Assembly (NCBI RefSeq): GCF_002236105.1
Contig: NZ_NIWU01000009.1
Coordinates: forward strand, 186,001 to 250,000
Source: Pseudomonas umsongensis
Lineage (GTDB): Bacteria; Pseudomonadota; Gammaproteobacteria; Pseudomonadales; Pseudomonadaceae
DNA length: 64,000 nucleotides
Direction: 5' to 3'
Part shown: positions 1-9,620 of the stretch, piece by piece
Layout: each line of letters starts with the position of its first letter
Position numbering within the stretch: the stretch's first letter is position 1
Position numbers and translations under genes: made by a program
Notes under the pieces: model-generated
Databases searched by the model: none
What the model saw: only the letters and a program-made list of their open reading frames with translations
What the model was told of the DNA's origin: nothing

Positions 1-708
1 ATACTCGATGGCCTTGGTGGTGCAGAAGAAGCCCAGGATTGTCGGCAGCGTGGCCAACGCCAGCAGCGCGGCGATTGCCAACGGCGACAGCTCGCCTATC
101 GCGAAACCATCGGCCGCAGCCGGCATCAGCAGGTACAGGCTGCCAAAGAACAACAATTGTCGGGTGAAATGCAGCCCGCCCGACACTCCCATACGCTTCA
201 TGGCAACCGAAAAGGCTCCATAGCCGGAGCCGGCCATGCAGGCGAGCGCAGCACCTTGCAGGGTAAAGCCCTGCTGCAGGTCGCCGCCGAAGATCACCGA
301 GATCCCGGCGATAGCCAGTGCGGCGCCAACGGTAGCGTTCGCGGTGATGGCATCCTTGAGGACAATGCGCCCAAGGATGATCGAGGAAATAGAGGCACTG
401 GCCATCAGCACCACCACCACACCTGCCGCAGCGTAGTGTCGATAGGCGGCCGTTTCGAAATGGAACAGCACGAAGATGCCAAGGAATGCGCAGATAGCCG
501 CCTGAGTCCATTTGGTCGACGCCGCCGGGCGCTTGAGGAAAAACAGTAAGATCGAGAGAAGCACGCAACCCAGTACGGTCTTGATGACAGCGACACTGCT
601 AGCGGTGAAACCATTACTCATGAGTACTTTGCTGAGTACACCGATCGTTGCGTTCAGTGCCGCAGCGGAGAGTGCAAATATGACGCCTTTGCTGAAAGTA
701 GATTGCAT
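1..708 (-). CDS. EamA/DMT-family transporter, 3' end cut by window
   Basis: A 236-codon open frame runs off the left edge without a stop. The start is the ATG at 706-708 on the minus strand, with an AGGGA about 10 bases upstream. The protein starts MQSTFSKGVIFALSAAALNA and is a run of hydrophobic helices separated by short polar loops, with the small-residue-rich first helix typical of EamA (drug/metabolite transporter) proteins, usually about 290-300 residues with ten helices. It is an inner-membrane permease or exporter of unknown substrate. The family assignment rests on overall pattern and is good; the substrate cannot be read. Confidence 0.8.
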   Translation of the reverse strand, partial: MQSTFSKGVIFALSAAALNATIGVLSKVLMSNGFTASSVAVIKTVLGCVLLSILLFFLKRPAASTKWTQAAICAFLGIFVLFHFETAAYRHYAAAGVVVVLMASASISSIILGRIVLKDAITANATVGAALAIAGISVIFGGDLQQGFTLQGAALACMAGSGYGAFSVAMKRMGVSGGLHFTRQLLFFGSLYLLMPAAADGFAIGELSPLAIAALLALATLPTILGFFCTTKAIEY

Positions 709-785
709 TGATGACGATCCCTGTCGCTGAATTGTCGTTCGATGGAATGGCGGGGCTAACGACTTTGTCACCCCCAAGGTAGAAG

Positions 786-1865
786 TCAGAGGGCCTGGCC
801 CTTGGTTATGCAATACGAGTTGATGAACGTTGCAGTGTGCTGCAAAGACTGACGTATATCCGGTTTGGCTATTCCATGCCTGTTGGCAAATTGCTCGACC
901 GCCGCTGTATCAAAACGAGTGGTCTGGATAAAGTCCAAGGCTTCGGGTTTTGTATTCAAAAACCGCGCGACGGGAGGAATACTCAGTAGCCACTTCAGCA
1001 ATCGGAGTGAAATGTAATGCCTGGGAGACTTTAAGCCCAAAGGTTTTGCCACCTGTACCAGGAGTTCTCGCAAGTTGGGAGTTCGGTCATCAAGCGCCAG
1101 CAGTTCCTGGCCCACCATGGCAGGATCAAAAGCACAAACCGCCACCAGCTCGACCAGGTAATCCACGGTGACCAGTGGCAGCCAGTGCTCGGCGGTACCG
1201 GGTACTGCAGTCAGCTTTCCCTGCACAAGGTTGCGTATCAGCTCTACCAGCGGCTGACCGTCAAGGATATGCCCCGTGCGGCTGTGGCCACAAACCGTCG
1301 CGGGGTGGACAACGGTCATCTCCCCGCCCTTGGCGGACATGACCTCCAGGGTCGCAAAATGCGCCTCCAGCTTGCTCCCCTCGTAACCACCGACACGTCG
1401 GTAGACGGCAGGCCAATTCGTCAACTGCGGATAACGAGGATCAATTCCGATGCGTTGCAGATGTTGATGATTTTTCAGCATGTAGCCGCCGATCATCACT
1501 AACCGGCTTTTTTGTTCAGCCGCCAACAGCGCCACGCGCTTTGCCCCTTCCACATTCACAGCACGAGAATGCGCCACTGAAAGCCCCCATGCGAAGTGGG
1601 CGCCCAGGTGGAATATGACACTGGCGTGCCTTAGCACTTCTCGGTCAGCAAGACTCAGCCCGAGGTTGTCCCGTTCCAGATCGCCAGCTACGGCAAATAC
1701 CCGGGTTGCGCACCCTCCCAAATTGTCGACTTGCTCCCGCAGTGCAGCTAGTCGCTCTGGGCGACGCATCAACACCCGAATGGTGTGACCTTTTGCACTC
1801 AGGTTCGCCACCAAGTGTTGACCGATGAAGCCGGTACCCCCCGTGACAAAGCACTCCACGCTCAT
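786..1865 (-). CDS. NAD(P)-dependent epimerase/dehydratase-like extended SDR
   Basis: The 359-residue protein opens with the Rossmann motif TGGTGFIGQHL (GxxGxxG) and carries a YEGSK (YxxxK) catalytic pair near residue 165, the signature of extended short-chain dehydrogenases acting on nucleotide sugars, sterols or related hydroxy/keto groups. The start ATG has AGGAG seven bases upstream. It is transcribed away from a MerR-type regulator, and the gap holds a MerR-style operator, so that regulator probably controls it. The C-terminal third, which sets the substrate, is not one I can assign. Confidence 0.85.
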   Translation of the reverse strand: MSVECFVTGGTGFIGQHLVANLSAKGHTIRVLMRRPERLAALREQVDNLGGCATRVFAVAGDLERDNLGLSLADREVLRHASVIFHLGAHFAWGLSVAHSRAVNVEGAKRVALLAAEQKSRLVMIGGYMLKNHQHLQRIGIDPRYPQLTNWPAVYRRVGGYEGSKLEAHFATLEVMSAKGGEMTVVHPATVCGHSRTGHILDGQPLVELIRNLVQGKLTAVPGTAEHWLPLVTVDYLVELVAVCAFDPAMVGQELLALDDRTPNLRELLVQVAKPLGLKSPRHYISLRLLKWLLSIPPVARFLNTKPEALDFIQTTRFDTAAVEQFANRHGIAKPDIRQSLQHTATFINSYCITKGQAL

Positions 1866-1897
1866 TTCCCTGCTCCTTGTTCAAGGTGAAAAATCAA

Positions 1898-1928
1898 GCG
1901 TAAACTATCGACCCAACTCTATAGTCAA
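1898..1928 (-). promoter_or_regulatory. MerR-type promoter/operator of the SDR gene
   Basis: On the minus strand TTGACT (1928-1923) and TTACGC (1903-1898) are 19 bases apart, the long spacer typical of MerR-activated promoters. The spacer region holds an imperfect inverted repeat ACTATnGA-N6-TCnATAGT at 1904-1925. It lies between the divergent SDR and merR genes, ending about 12 bases before the merR start. The -10 match is weak, as expected for an activator-dependent promoter. Inference from sequence only. Confidence 0.6.
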
Positions 1929-1939
1929 GCGGTGTTTTC

Positions 1940-2329
1940 ATGAAAATCGGCGAACTCGAAGCCCGCAGCGACGTCAGCCGTCATACGCTGCGATACTACG
2001 AGCAAATCGGCCTGATCTCACCGCTGCGGCAAACCAACAAATATCGCGTTTACACAGCGCAAACTCTGCAGGATCTGGACTTTATCCGGCGCGCGCAAAG
2101 CATGGGGTTTTCCCTGGGGGAAATAGGCGACATTCTGGATGCGCAGCGCAACAAGCTGATCGATTGTGCTGACGGCGCTAAGCTAATTGAAAAGAAGATG
2201 GCGGAAATCAAACAGAAAATCGCCAACCTCCAAAGCATTTATCGGTATCTGGATGAAGAGCGTGCAAACCTCGAAGCCAGTGCCGCCAAGCAACTTGAGC
2301 TTCAGCAGTTGAACAACTCTTCCAACTGA
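1940..2329 (+). CDS. MerR-family transcriptional regulator
   Basis: This 129-residue protein has the N-terminal winged helix of the MerR family: MKIGELEARSDVSRHTLRYY, then YEQIGLISP, then an arginine-rich second helix. A dimerisation coiled coil follows (about residues 80-120). The C-terminus has few candidate metal ligands and no B12-binding or other sensory domain, so it is a short one-component regulator responding to an unknown small molecule or stress. It is divergent from the SDR gene and most likely represses or activates it through the 19-base-spacer promoter between them. Confidence 0.9.
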   Translation: MKIGELEARSDVSRHTLRYYEQIGLISPLRQTNKYRVYTAQTLQDLDFIRRAQSMGFSLGEIGDILDAQRNKLIDCADGAKLIEKKMAEIKQKIANLQSIYRYLDEERANLEASAAKQLELQQLNNSSN

Positions 2330-2390
2330 ACTGTCAGCATCGGAAGGCGCTTCTTCGCAAAAGCGGTCCAATCAACCGCCGATGTTCCGC

Positions 2391-4976
2391 TCATGGTTTA
2401 ACGGTCAGCGCAGCGCCCTCGGTCACCCGAACCAGAGCGCTGAAGCCATCCGTATCCAAAGGGCGGCTAAGAAAGTAGCCTTGGCCCTCATCGCATAGCA
2501 CAGATCTCAACAATGACAGATGTTCCTGGGTCTCGATCCCCTCGGCGGTCACGGTGAGCGAAAGAGCGTGACCCAGGCCTACGATCGCTTCGATAACGGA
2601 CCTGTCGTCGTCGGTAGCTCCCAATCGAGATAAAAAGCTTCGGTCAATCTTCAGTCCGTCGAACGGGAACGTGCGCAGGTAGCTTAGTGATGAATACCCT
2701 GTGCCAAAGTCATCCATGGCGATGCGGATGCCCAGGCGTTTCAGCGTTCGCATGATCTCCAGAGCACCCTGCGGATCTTCCAGCATAACGCTTTCTGTGA
2801 TCTCAAGCTCCACCCGCCCAGGCTCAATTCCCGACTGGTGCAATGCCCGCTGCACGCGCTCAACCAGACTGCCGCGCTTGAACTCGGTGGGTGAAAGGTT
2901 GACAGAAACAAACAGCTGATCAGGCCAGCTGGAGGCGTACCGCAAAGCGGTCTCCAAGACCCAGTTGCTCAAGGCCAGAATCAACCCTGTTTCTTCAGCA
3001 ATCGGAATGAAAGTATCAGGGGGAATCAAGCCACGTTCCGGGTGCTGCCAGCGCACCAGCGCTTCAGCGCCCACCATTTTGCCGTCCGCAATACGAAAGC
3101 GCGGCTGGAAGTGCAAGCGCAGCTCACCGTGCTTGATGGCGAACCGCAGATCGCTCTCCAGGCGGCGGCGTTCGACGATCTTCGAGTTCATGTCGCCAGC
3201 ATAGAATCGCCAGGTATTGCGACCACCCGACTTAGCCTCATACAGCGCGATATCCGCGTAGCGAAGCAACTCGGTGGCTTCGGTGGCATCAGTGGGTGCC
3301 ATCGCGATACCGATGCTCGCGCTCACGAACACCTCCTGCTCGCCGACCTGAATCGGACGTTCGATCGATTCGATCAGGCGCTGGCACAACGCTTCTACTT
3401 CGTCCTGTCCTTTGAGATCCGTCAAAATCAGCACGAACTCATCGCCGCCGATACGCGCTACCAGATCCCCATGGCGAACGCGGTTGGCAAGACGGCGAGA
3501 GATTTCGCTCAACACCGCATCGCCCGCCGCGTGGCCCAGCAGGTCATTGACCGGCTTGAATCGATCAAGGTCGAGGCTGAGCATGACCAACGGCCGCTCG
3601 GCTGTGGGCTGCGTCTTGAGTTTGCCATCGAGAAACTCTCTGAGCCGAGTCCTGTTCGGCAGCCCCGTAAGCGAATCATGTTGGGAGAGAAATTCAATGC
3701 GTCGACGCGACTCGACTTCTTCAGTGACATCTGTCGCCGTGCCCCGAAATCCCTTGTCAGCCATCGCTCTGGCGGACAGGCGGGTAATGCGGGGCTGGCC
3801 CTTGGGGTCGACATAGCGGCACTGGACGCTGATATCCGGGCGACGATTCGGGATGCAAAGCCACTGGGTCACCGTGCCAAGTTCAGTGCACAACAGTTGA
3901 TCCATGGGTGCGCCCAGCCAGTCATGCCTGGACAGACCCGAGACACATTCAAATCGCTCGGACAAATAGGTAAAGCGCCCCTGCCTGTCAATCTCCCAGA
4001 TCCAATCGGTACTGGCCTCTGCTACGTCTCGAAAGCGCGCCTCGCTGATGGCCAACGCAGACTGACTGCGCTGCAACGAGTCGTAACTGGCATCGAGCGC
4101 CTGAGCACTGGCAGTCGTGCGGCGCAATATCGCCCAGGCCATAAGGCACACCAGCAGCGCAGCAATGCCGATCAAGGGCAAGCCCAGGCCAAGCAGGCGT
4201 TCACTCGGTTTTGGCGGCTCCCAGTGCAAGCTCCCGGCAACGCCGTTTTTGCCGAGCGCCAAGACTGAACGCCCCTGAAGTTCGGCGGCCGTAGCGATGC
4301 GTAGTTCATCCACCCCGTAGTCTTTGCCCAGTGTTTCCAGCCTGTCGTCTTCGAGGATGTCAACGAAGATCAAAACCGAAGGCGGCTTGTCATCGGGTGT
4401 CACCGTCGGATCTGTGCCGGGGGTAATCGCGGCCGCGCCCACCAGCGCGGGTCGACCACCGATATTGATGAAAAGGGTCGTCGGCGTTTCCGCTTCGGCA
4501 CCCGCCCGGGCTTTAAGCAATATGTCGGGGAGCGCTTGCTTGAGCCAACCGCAAGCATCGTCCGACGTCAGTTGCCCATCGATTACGGCATACGCCGTCT
4601 GATCGGTGGCGTTGACGACAAATATGCCTTGGAATCCATAGTCGGTATAAAGCGTGGGCCCGACATTTTGCCGTACGTAGGCCCAATCGGTGTCGACCCT
4701 CGCGTGCAGATGCTTATAGGCATCGCCCCAGAATGCGTAATCCTTGACCGTGGCGCTTATGGACTTCTCCAGGCCTTGCACGGCTTTCCTGGTATAGAAC
4801 GCGCTTTCGATTTCCTCGTTGCGATCCAGGTCGTGCGCCAGGTAGAGAATCAAATAACCGGCGAGGAAAAACACCCCCGTCAGCAAGCCAACGAATTTGA
4901 ACAGTGAAACACGAATGATGCTCACACTTGAGCGACGGTGCGCTAGGCCAAGGACAGAAGGTGGGTGTTCAGGCAT
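2391..4976 (-). CDS. CHASE4-PAS-GGDEF-EAL cyclic-di-GMP signalling protein
   Basis: The 861-residue inner-membrane protein has a first transmembrane helix (about 22-46), a periplasmic CHASE4 sensor (about 50-260, with the KDYAFWGDAY signature), a second helix (about 264-288), a PAS domain (about 310-425), a GGDEF domain and a C-terminal EAL domain (about 605-850). The GGDEF motif is intact (RIGGDEF), with an RHGD I-site five residues before it, and the EAL domain has EALVRW and DDFGTGYSSL. Both cyclase and phosphodiesterase activities are possible; in such tandem proteins the phosphodiesterase often dominates. It converges on merR with a 61-base gap. The start has a poor ribosome site, so a slightly later start is possible. 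Confidence 0.92.
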   Translation of the reverse strand: MPEHPPSVLGLAHRRSSVSIIRVSLFKFVGLLTGVFFLAGYLILYLAHDLDRNEEIESAFYTRKAVQGLEKSISATVKDYAFWGDAYKHLHARVDTDWAYVRQNVGPTLYTDYGFQGIFVVNATDQTAYAVIDGQLTSDDACGWLKQALPDILLKARAGAEAETPTTLFINIGGRPALVGAAAITPGTDPTVTPDDKPPSVLIFVDILEDDRLETLGKDYGVDELRIATAAELQGRSVLALGKNGVAGSLHWEPPKPSERLLGLGLPLIGIAALLVCLMAWAILRRTTASAQALDASYDSLQRSQSALAISEARFRDVAEASTDWIWEIDRQGRFTYLSERFECVSGLSRHDWLGAPMDQLLCTELGTVTQWLCIPNRRPDISVQCRYVDPKGQPRITRLSARAMADKGFRGTATDVTEEVESRRRIEFLSQHDSLTGLPNRTRLREFLDGKLKTQPTAERPLVMLSLDLDRFKPVNDLLGHAAGDAVLSEISRRLANRVRHGDLVARIGGDEFVLILTDLKGQDEVEALCQRLIESIERPIQVGEQEVFVSASIGIAMAPTDATEATELLRYADIALYEAKSGGRNTWRFYAGDMNSKIVERRRLESDLRFAIKHGELRLHFQPRFRIADGKMVGAEALVRWQHPERGLIPPDTFIPIAEETGLILALSNWVLETALRYASSWPDQLFVSVNLSPTEFKRGSLVERVQRALHQSGIEPGRVELEITESVMLEDPQGALEIMRTLKRLGIRIAMDDFGTGYSSLSYLRTFPFDGLKIDRSFLSRLGATDDDRSVIEAIVGLGHALSLTVTAEGIETQEHLSLLRSVLCDEGQGYFLSRPLDTDGFSALVRVTEGAALTVKP

Positions 4977-5361
4977 GAGGGGGCATCGCTAGGCATTGAG
5001 GCAGAAGGGGTATCACGCTATCGGCCGCATGGTGACAAGTTTGAGGGGACTGAATGGATCACCCTCAAGTAGGTCAGATAGACCTGGATGGCAGCTTCGG
5101 GTCGACTTTTGCCGGTACTGATCACAGTCAACCCGTTGCAGGCAGGCGGCCAGCTCAGAATAAATCCGCACTCTTGCTCACGGACGGGAGTTATCCATCT
5201 TGAGTCAACGCAGATCCGCTTCCTCATCCACTGTAGGCACCAATTCCTTTCCAGTGTGTTAAGTCGAGGTACCGAACAACCCACCGCCGCAACAGTGACA
5301 GCACCGGACAAGGCAATTACAATTTGATTAACATCCAGCGACTTGAGCGATTGAATACCCC
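4977..5361. other. Intergenic region without recognised gene
   Basis: This is a 385-base gap between the divergent GGDEF-EAL and ribbon-helix-helix genes. The open frames inside it are short, lack ribosome sites and do not resemble proteins I know. It presumably carries the two divergent promoters. No clear operator or hairpin was seen. Confidence 0.6.
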
Positions 5362-5550
5362 ATGGAAAGCAAGACTGCGCGCCTCACTGTGCTCATTGAT
5401 CCCGTCAAGAAAAAAGCTTTCGAGGACCTCTGTGCAGCACAAGACCTGACGTCTTCGCAGGTGGTCCGCCAACTGATTCGTGACTACCTGGACACTCACG
5501 GCGCCAGCTATTCGACCAAGAGCAAGCATGCCACCAGCACCAAGTCATAA
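5362..5550 (+). CDS. Small ribbon-helix-helix (CopG/Arc-like) protein
   Basis: The 62-residue product has a short beta strand (ARLTVLIDP) followed by two helices (KKKAFEDLCAAQ and SSQVVRQLIRDYLDTH), the layout of a ribbon-helix-helix DNA-binding domain, with a short Ser/Thr/Lys tail. Such proteins bind DNA as dimers and act as small repressors or antitoxins. No toxin gene is adjacent: the next gene, a SulP transporter, converges from the other strand 19 bases away. The target is unknown. The ribosome site is weak, but the fold pattern supports a real gene. Confidence 0.72.
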   Translation: MESKTARLTVLIDPVKKKAFEDLCAAQDLTSSQVVRQLIRDYLDTHGASYSTKSKHATSTKS

Positions 5551-5569
5551 CTACGACGGACAGTAGTCT

Positions 5570-7231
5570 CTAGAGAGTCGGCGTACCCTCTACATGACTG
5601 ACAGCTTTAGCCAACGCAGTGTTGAAGTCGGCGTGGTAATGCTCCGGACCAATTTCTTGCAGGATACCCACCCTATCGAGCTTGTTGAGCACCTTCGTGT
5701 TCGCTTCGCAGAGCTTCACCACGATATGCCGCTTGTGCAGCTGCTGAATAACCTCCTCCAACACTTGCAAGCCCGTGATATCCATAAACGGTACGCGCTT
5801 CAGACGGATAATCAGCAGGTTTGGGTCAGTGTGGGTCTGAGCTATCACACGCTCGAAGGTCTCGGCCGCAGCAAAAAACAATGGCCCTTCAATCGTATAA
5901 ATCAAAAGCCCTGGCGGTAGGCGAGTATGGCCATTGGTCCTCAGCTCTTCTTCAAGCTCGTGCTCCACGACCTGTTGCACTTCCACCGATGAGGCCATGC
6001 GGCGCATGAAGTGCAGCATCGCAAGAATGACGCCGATATTCACGGCGATCACCAAGTCACTGAACACCGTGAGGCTGAAAGTGATGAGCAGGATGGATAC
6101 GTCTGCGCGTGGGGCTCGTTGGACCATGCGTTTGAAGTGCTTCAACTCGCTCATGTTGTATGCGACCACGAATAGAATGGCAGCCAGGGCGCACAGTGGG
6201 ATGTTTGAGGCTAGAGGTGCCAGGAACAGAACAATAAGCACCAAGGTGACCGCATGCGTAATGCCGGCCAGCGGGCTCGTACCGCCGTTACGGATATTGG
6301 TTGCAGTACGGGCAATGGCCCCGGTAGCTGCAAAGCCGCCAAACAATGGTGTGACCAGGTTGGCGACCCCCTGACCGATCAGCTCCTGATTGGAATCGTG
6401 CTTGGTGCCCGCCATGCCATCGGCCACCATCGCGGACAGCAGCGATTCGATTGCTCCAAGCATGGCGATAGTGAACGCCGGACCAATCAAATCGATGACG
6501 CGGGACGGCGTGATTTCAGGCAGGCTCAACGCTGGCAAGCCTTGAGGTATACCACCGAATGCACTGCCAATCGTGGCTACCCCCTCGAAATGAAAGGTTG
6601 ACTGTATTGCTGTAGCGACCGCCATTGCGACCAGCGGCCCAGGCACCCGTTTGAGACCGGGAATTCTGGACGCGGTGATGACCAGGAAAAGGCTAAGTAG
6701 CGCCAACAGGGTGGTGACCATGTGAAGATCTGGCAGGGCCTGTAGCAGATGCCAGAGCTTTTCATGGAAATGCTCTCCACTGATCGTCGGTAAACCGAAA
6801 AAGTCTTTCCACTGCCCGATCCAGATGATCACACCGATGCCCGCGGTGAATCCGACAATCACCGGGTCGGGGATAAACTTGATGATCGCACCGAGCCGTG
6901 CCATCCCCAGCAATAACAAGATGGCCCCCGCCATCATCGTGGCGATTTGCAGTCCGTCAACGCCATGCTTGGCCGTGACCCCCGCCAGAATCACGATGAA
7001 CGCACCTGTAGGTCCGGCAATCTGCAAGCGGCTTCCCCCAAAGAGTGAAACCAGCAGACCACCGATGATTGCGGTGTAAATGCCTTGCTCAGGTTTGACG
7101 CCAGATGCAATGGCAAACGCCATTGCCAGAGGGAGCGCCACGACCCCGACGATCACGCCAGACACCATATTGCGAAGCCAGTGCCCTCGCCCCAACAACC
7201 CCGCCTTCCATGCCTCACCTATCGCAATCAT
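5570..7231 (-). CDS. SulP-family anion transporter with STAS domain
   Basis: The 553-residue protein has the SulP core of many transmembrane helices (about residues 20-410), including LPLAMAFAIASGV and the GPTGAFIVI segment of the substrate-binding half-helix, followed by a cytoplasmic STAS domain (about 440-540) with the loop MDITGLQVLEE. It would move sulfate, bicarbonate or dicarboxylates across the inner membrane; the substrate is not fixed by sequence. The STAS loop has Thr where anti-sigma antagonists have the phosphorylated Ser. The ATG has GAGGGG ten bases upstream. No carbonic anhydrase gene is adjacent. Confidence 0.92.
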   Translation of the reverse strand: MIAIGEAWKAGLLGRGHWLRNMVSGVIVGVVALPLAMAFAIASGVKPEQGIYTAIIGGLLVSLFGGSRLQIAGPTGAFIVILAGVTAKHGVDGLQIATMMAGAILLLLGMARLGAIIKFIPDPVIVGFTAGIGVIIWIGQWKDFFGLPTISGEHFHEKLWHLLQALPDLHMVTTLLALLSLFLVITASRIPGLKRVPGPLVAMAVATAIQSTFHFEGVATIGSAFGGIPQGLPALSLPEITPSRVIDLIGPAFTIAMLGAIESLLSAMVADGMAGTKHDSNQELIGQGVANLVTPLFGGFAATGAIARTATNIRNGGTSPLAGITHAVTLVLIVLFLAPLASNIPLCALAAILFVVAYNMSELKHFKRMVQRAPRADVSILLITFSLTVFSDLVIAVNIGVILAMLHFMRRMASSVEVQQVVEHELEEELRTNGHTRLPPGLLIYTIEGPLFFAAAETFERVIAQTHTDPNLLIIRLKRVPFMDITGLQVLEEVIQQLHKRHIVVKLCEANTKVLNKLDRVGILQEIGPEHYHADFNTALAKAVSHVEGTPTL

Positions 7232-7328
7232 GGCTAGCCCCTCAGTGGATGCATGTGCATAATATTAACATACAGTGATAATTCAAATGCCCTAGGTCCA
7301 CTGCTTCGAGCGGCTGGAGATGTTTATA

Positions 7329-7637
7329 GTGAAAGCTCAGATGGAGCTGGGCGGGCATGCACTGCAAATAGAGAATTTTGAGAGCGCGCGTAGCGTGGTG
7401 ACAGACATGAATCGTAAAACTGTGCAAACCAAACATGCCGAAGGCGTGACCTTCGACACCCATGTGATCGCAAACCCGACCAACCCCAAGGAGTGGATAG
7501 TGTTCTTCAAGAAGGACGCTGGCAGGAGTTATTTCTTGGTTGATGACAACGAGGAGGTCGAGTCTTTTGGGCATCTGGATGACTTGATCGCAGAGCTTCG
7601 AGACCTGGGCCTCAAGACCGCTGAAATCCACTTTTAA
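7329..7637 (+). CDS. Conserved-looking hypothetical protein, about 102 residues
   Basis: The frame is open from ATG 7320, but GGAG (7316-7319) touches that ATG and is nine bases before an in-frame GTG at 7329, so the GTG start is preferred. The product is a small soluble protein with an internal beta-rich stretch (EWIVFFKKDAGRSYFLVDD) and an acidic C-terminal helix (LDDLIAELRDLGLKTAEIHF). No domain is recognised. Its composition is protein-like rather than that of a shadow frame. It is divergent from the SulP transporter. Confidence 0.65.
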   Translation: MKAQMELGGHALQIENFESARSVVTDMNRKTVQTKHAEGVTFDTHVIANPTNPKEWIVFFKKDAGRSYFLVDDNEEVESFGHLDDLIAELRDLGLKTAEIHF

Positions 7638-8544
7638 CCCTTGGATCACGCCTTGGAGACATAATCATGTCAGTGATAGTTGACTGGGCACAGGCAGGTC
7701 GAACTAGACCCTGCATGGCTATTTGATACCGCGCTTGGCGGGTGGCATCCAGTCCGTTAGTGCCCAGCATGATCTCCCAAACATCATGACCAGACACAAT
7801 TGTCGCCAAGCGTAAGCGGGCCGTGGCATGAGCTAAGGCCCGCTCGTACTGGGCGACGAGCGTAAGGCACCGTGCACACTGGCTAGACGGCGCGCTTTTT
7901 TCACTAGAGCTCGAATGTCGTAGCTGACCACTCGTTCGCCGTACTGTCACCTTGATATCTCACACCAGGACGAGCGGGCCATTACTGCCCCTTCAGCCAC
8001 ACCGTCGGACCGACTAGGTGGCAGGGGAATCGCCCCTGCTTTCCTTAAAGCATCCGAGCGGCTGTTTAGACGTCTACCGGCCCTCGTGACAGGCAGAAAA
8101 CGCCCGATATTGTTGAAAACGTCGGTCCTTCCAGACTGTCCGCATACTTACCGTTGAAAATGCCTTTTTTGCGCGCCGCCACGCTAAATCTGAGCCACGG
8201 AATCTTCTGCTCAAAGTAAAGACTTCAATCTCAAGTGCGTATTTTTTTGCTGTAAAAACCATGGCTGACTTTTTCAACAGAATCGGCCAAAAACGGCCTG
8301 TCAGATGTGCCTATGAAACCAGGACCGATTCAGAAGTCGCTCTGCTGGCGATTCAACATTATGATCGAATGGCCAGCGAGACTTGTACGATCGTGGCAGG
8401 CCGGGAGTCAGAGCGGTTTGCCTAAGCCTTGAGAGCGCTTGCAAGGCCGCTCTTCACCCTCGCGTTAATATTGAAGAATGTTTATGCGAATTATGCGATT
8501 AGCGGCGACCCTGCAGTAGACCATATCGATCGAGGGAGCGACCA
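7638..8544. other. Gene-poor, probably decayed region
   Basis: No convincing gene lies in these 907 bases. A hairpin GCAGGGG-N5-CCCCTGC at 8021-8039 followed by TTTCC could be a terminator. A 54-codon frame starts at 8261 (MADFFNRIGQKRP), and short minus-strand frames also exist, but none has a good ribosome site. TGTTGAAAA near 8115 and TTTTCAACA near 8272 form a short inverted repeat about 150 bases apart, as decayed insertion-sequence ends might, but no transposase is present. A near-repeat at 7951-7970 recurs at 9831-9850. Confidence 0.5.
7951..7970. repeat. Short near-repeat, partner at 9831-9850
   Basis: CTTGATATCTCACACCAGGA here and CTTGATATCCCACACTGGGA at 9831 match at 17 of 20 positions in direct orientation. 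The pair brackets the broken MASE2-GGDEF gene and its flanks. It could be a remnant of a small dispersed element or a target duplication; it could also be chance. Confidence 0.35.
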
Positions 8545-9620
8545 ATGAATGGTAATGGGATAATGGAAAATAAAATTGGCAAAGGACAGTCTTTTGCCAA
8601 ACGAATCTACCTGCCACGCCTTATTGGCCTGGCGATTGGCATGCTCAGCGTACTGGCCGCCATTGCGCCGCTGGATCTGCCGGGATGGATATGGATACTG
8701 TTGCTTTTCAACGGCTTGGTTTGGCCGCATCTGGCCTATCAATTGGCCATCCGTGCGAGTGAGCCGTATCAGGCGGAGCGGCGCAACTTACTCTACGACT
8801 CAGTGATGGGCGGGTTCTGGACCGCGACCATGCAGTTCAATCCCTTGCCTGCCGTTACCATCCTTTCGATGATGACGATGAACAACGTCGCTGCAGGCGG
8901 CCAGCGTTTGTTCGTGCATGGCGCGCTAGCCCAGGTTGTCGGAATTCTGCTTGCGATAACACTGTTCGGTCCGCAGGTGCAGCTTAATGTAACCGCCCTA
9001 CAGATTTACGCCTGCTTGCCGATGCTGACGCTCTACCCGTTAGCGCTGGGCTGGGTCTGTTATCGCCTGGCCATAAGCTCGCCGACCACAAGCGCCGTCT
9101 TAGCGCCCTGAGCTGTACCGATAGTCTCACCGGCCTGTTCAATCATGGGGCGTGGAAGGATTTGCTTAACGTGCAGTTTTTCACCTGCCGGCAGGAGAGC
9201 TTCGAAACGGTGATCGCGATCATTGATGTCGATCACTTCAAACAAATCAACGACACTTACGGCCATCTCGTTGGCGACAGCGTGCTACGCCAGCTGAGCG
9301 CCGAACTTAAGAAAATCCTTCGCCAAGGTGACCTAGCCGGTCGCTGTGGTGGAGACGAGTTCTGTGTGATCCTGCCCAACAGCCCACTGAGCCAGGCCGG
9401 CGAAATTATGGAGCGATTGCGAAGGGCAATGGGCAACTACCGCAATGAGCAACTGCCTGAGCTGCGAGTCAGTCTGAGTATCGGCTTGGCATCGTGCAGC
9501 AGTGCAATGACCGACGCCGCAGACTGGCTCAACGAAGCCGACAAGGCGCTGTATGCGGCCAAGAACAGTGGGCGCGATAAGGTCCATTTCACCTCAGGCG
9601 ACATCGTCAACGCACCTTGA
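8545..9620 (+). pseudogene. MASE2-GGDEF diguanylate cyclase broken by a frameshift
   Basis: The first part (8545 to about 9072) encodes an N-terminal membrane sensor of MASE2 type: several hydrophobic helices ending at YRLA. The second part (about 9072-9620) encodes a full GGDEF domain, starting KLADHKRRLSALSCTDSLTGLFNH, with RCGGDEF and an RQGD I-site five residues before it. The two parts are in different frames. Restoring one base (GCC-CAT instead of GCCAT at 9070-9074) rejoins them as YRLAHKLADHKRR, as in AdrA/DgcC-type cyclases. Without correction, translation stops at 9111 before the catalytic domain. This is either a recent inactivating deletion or a sequencing error. A downstream ATG at 9162 would give an incomplete GGDEF domain. 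Confidence 0.82.

Noticed and set aside
1940..2329. The MerR gene as the light regulator of the lipid operon
   Set aside because: It is 45 kb away, lacks a B12-binding domain, and has its own nearby operator of a different sequence.
8074..8425. Short frames at 8074-8277 (minus) and 8261-8425 (plus)
   Set aside because: They have no ribosome sites and no recognised family, and lie in apparently decayed DNA.
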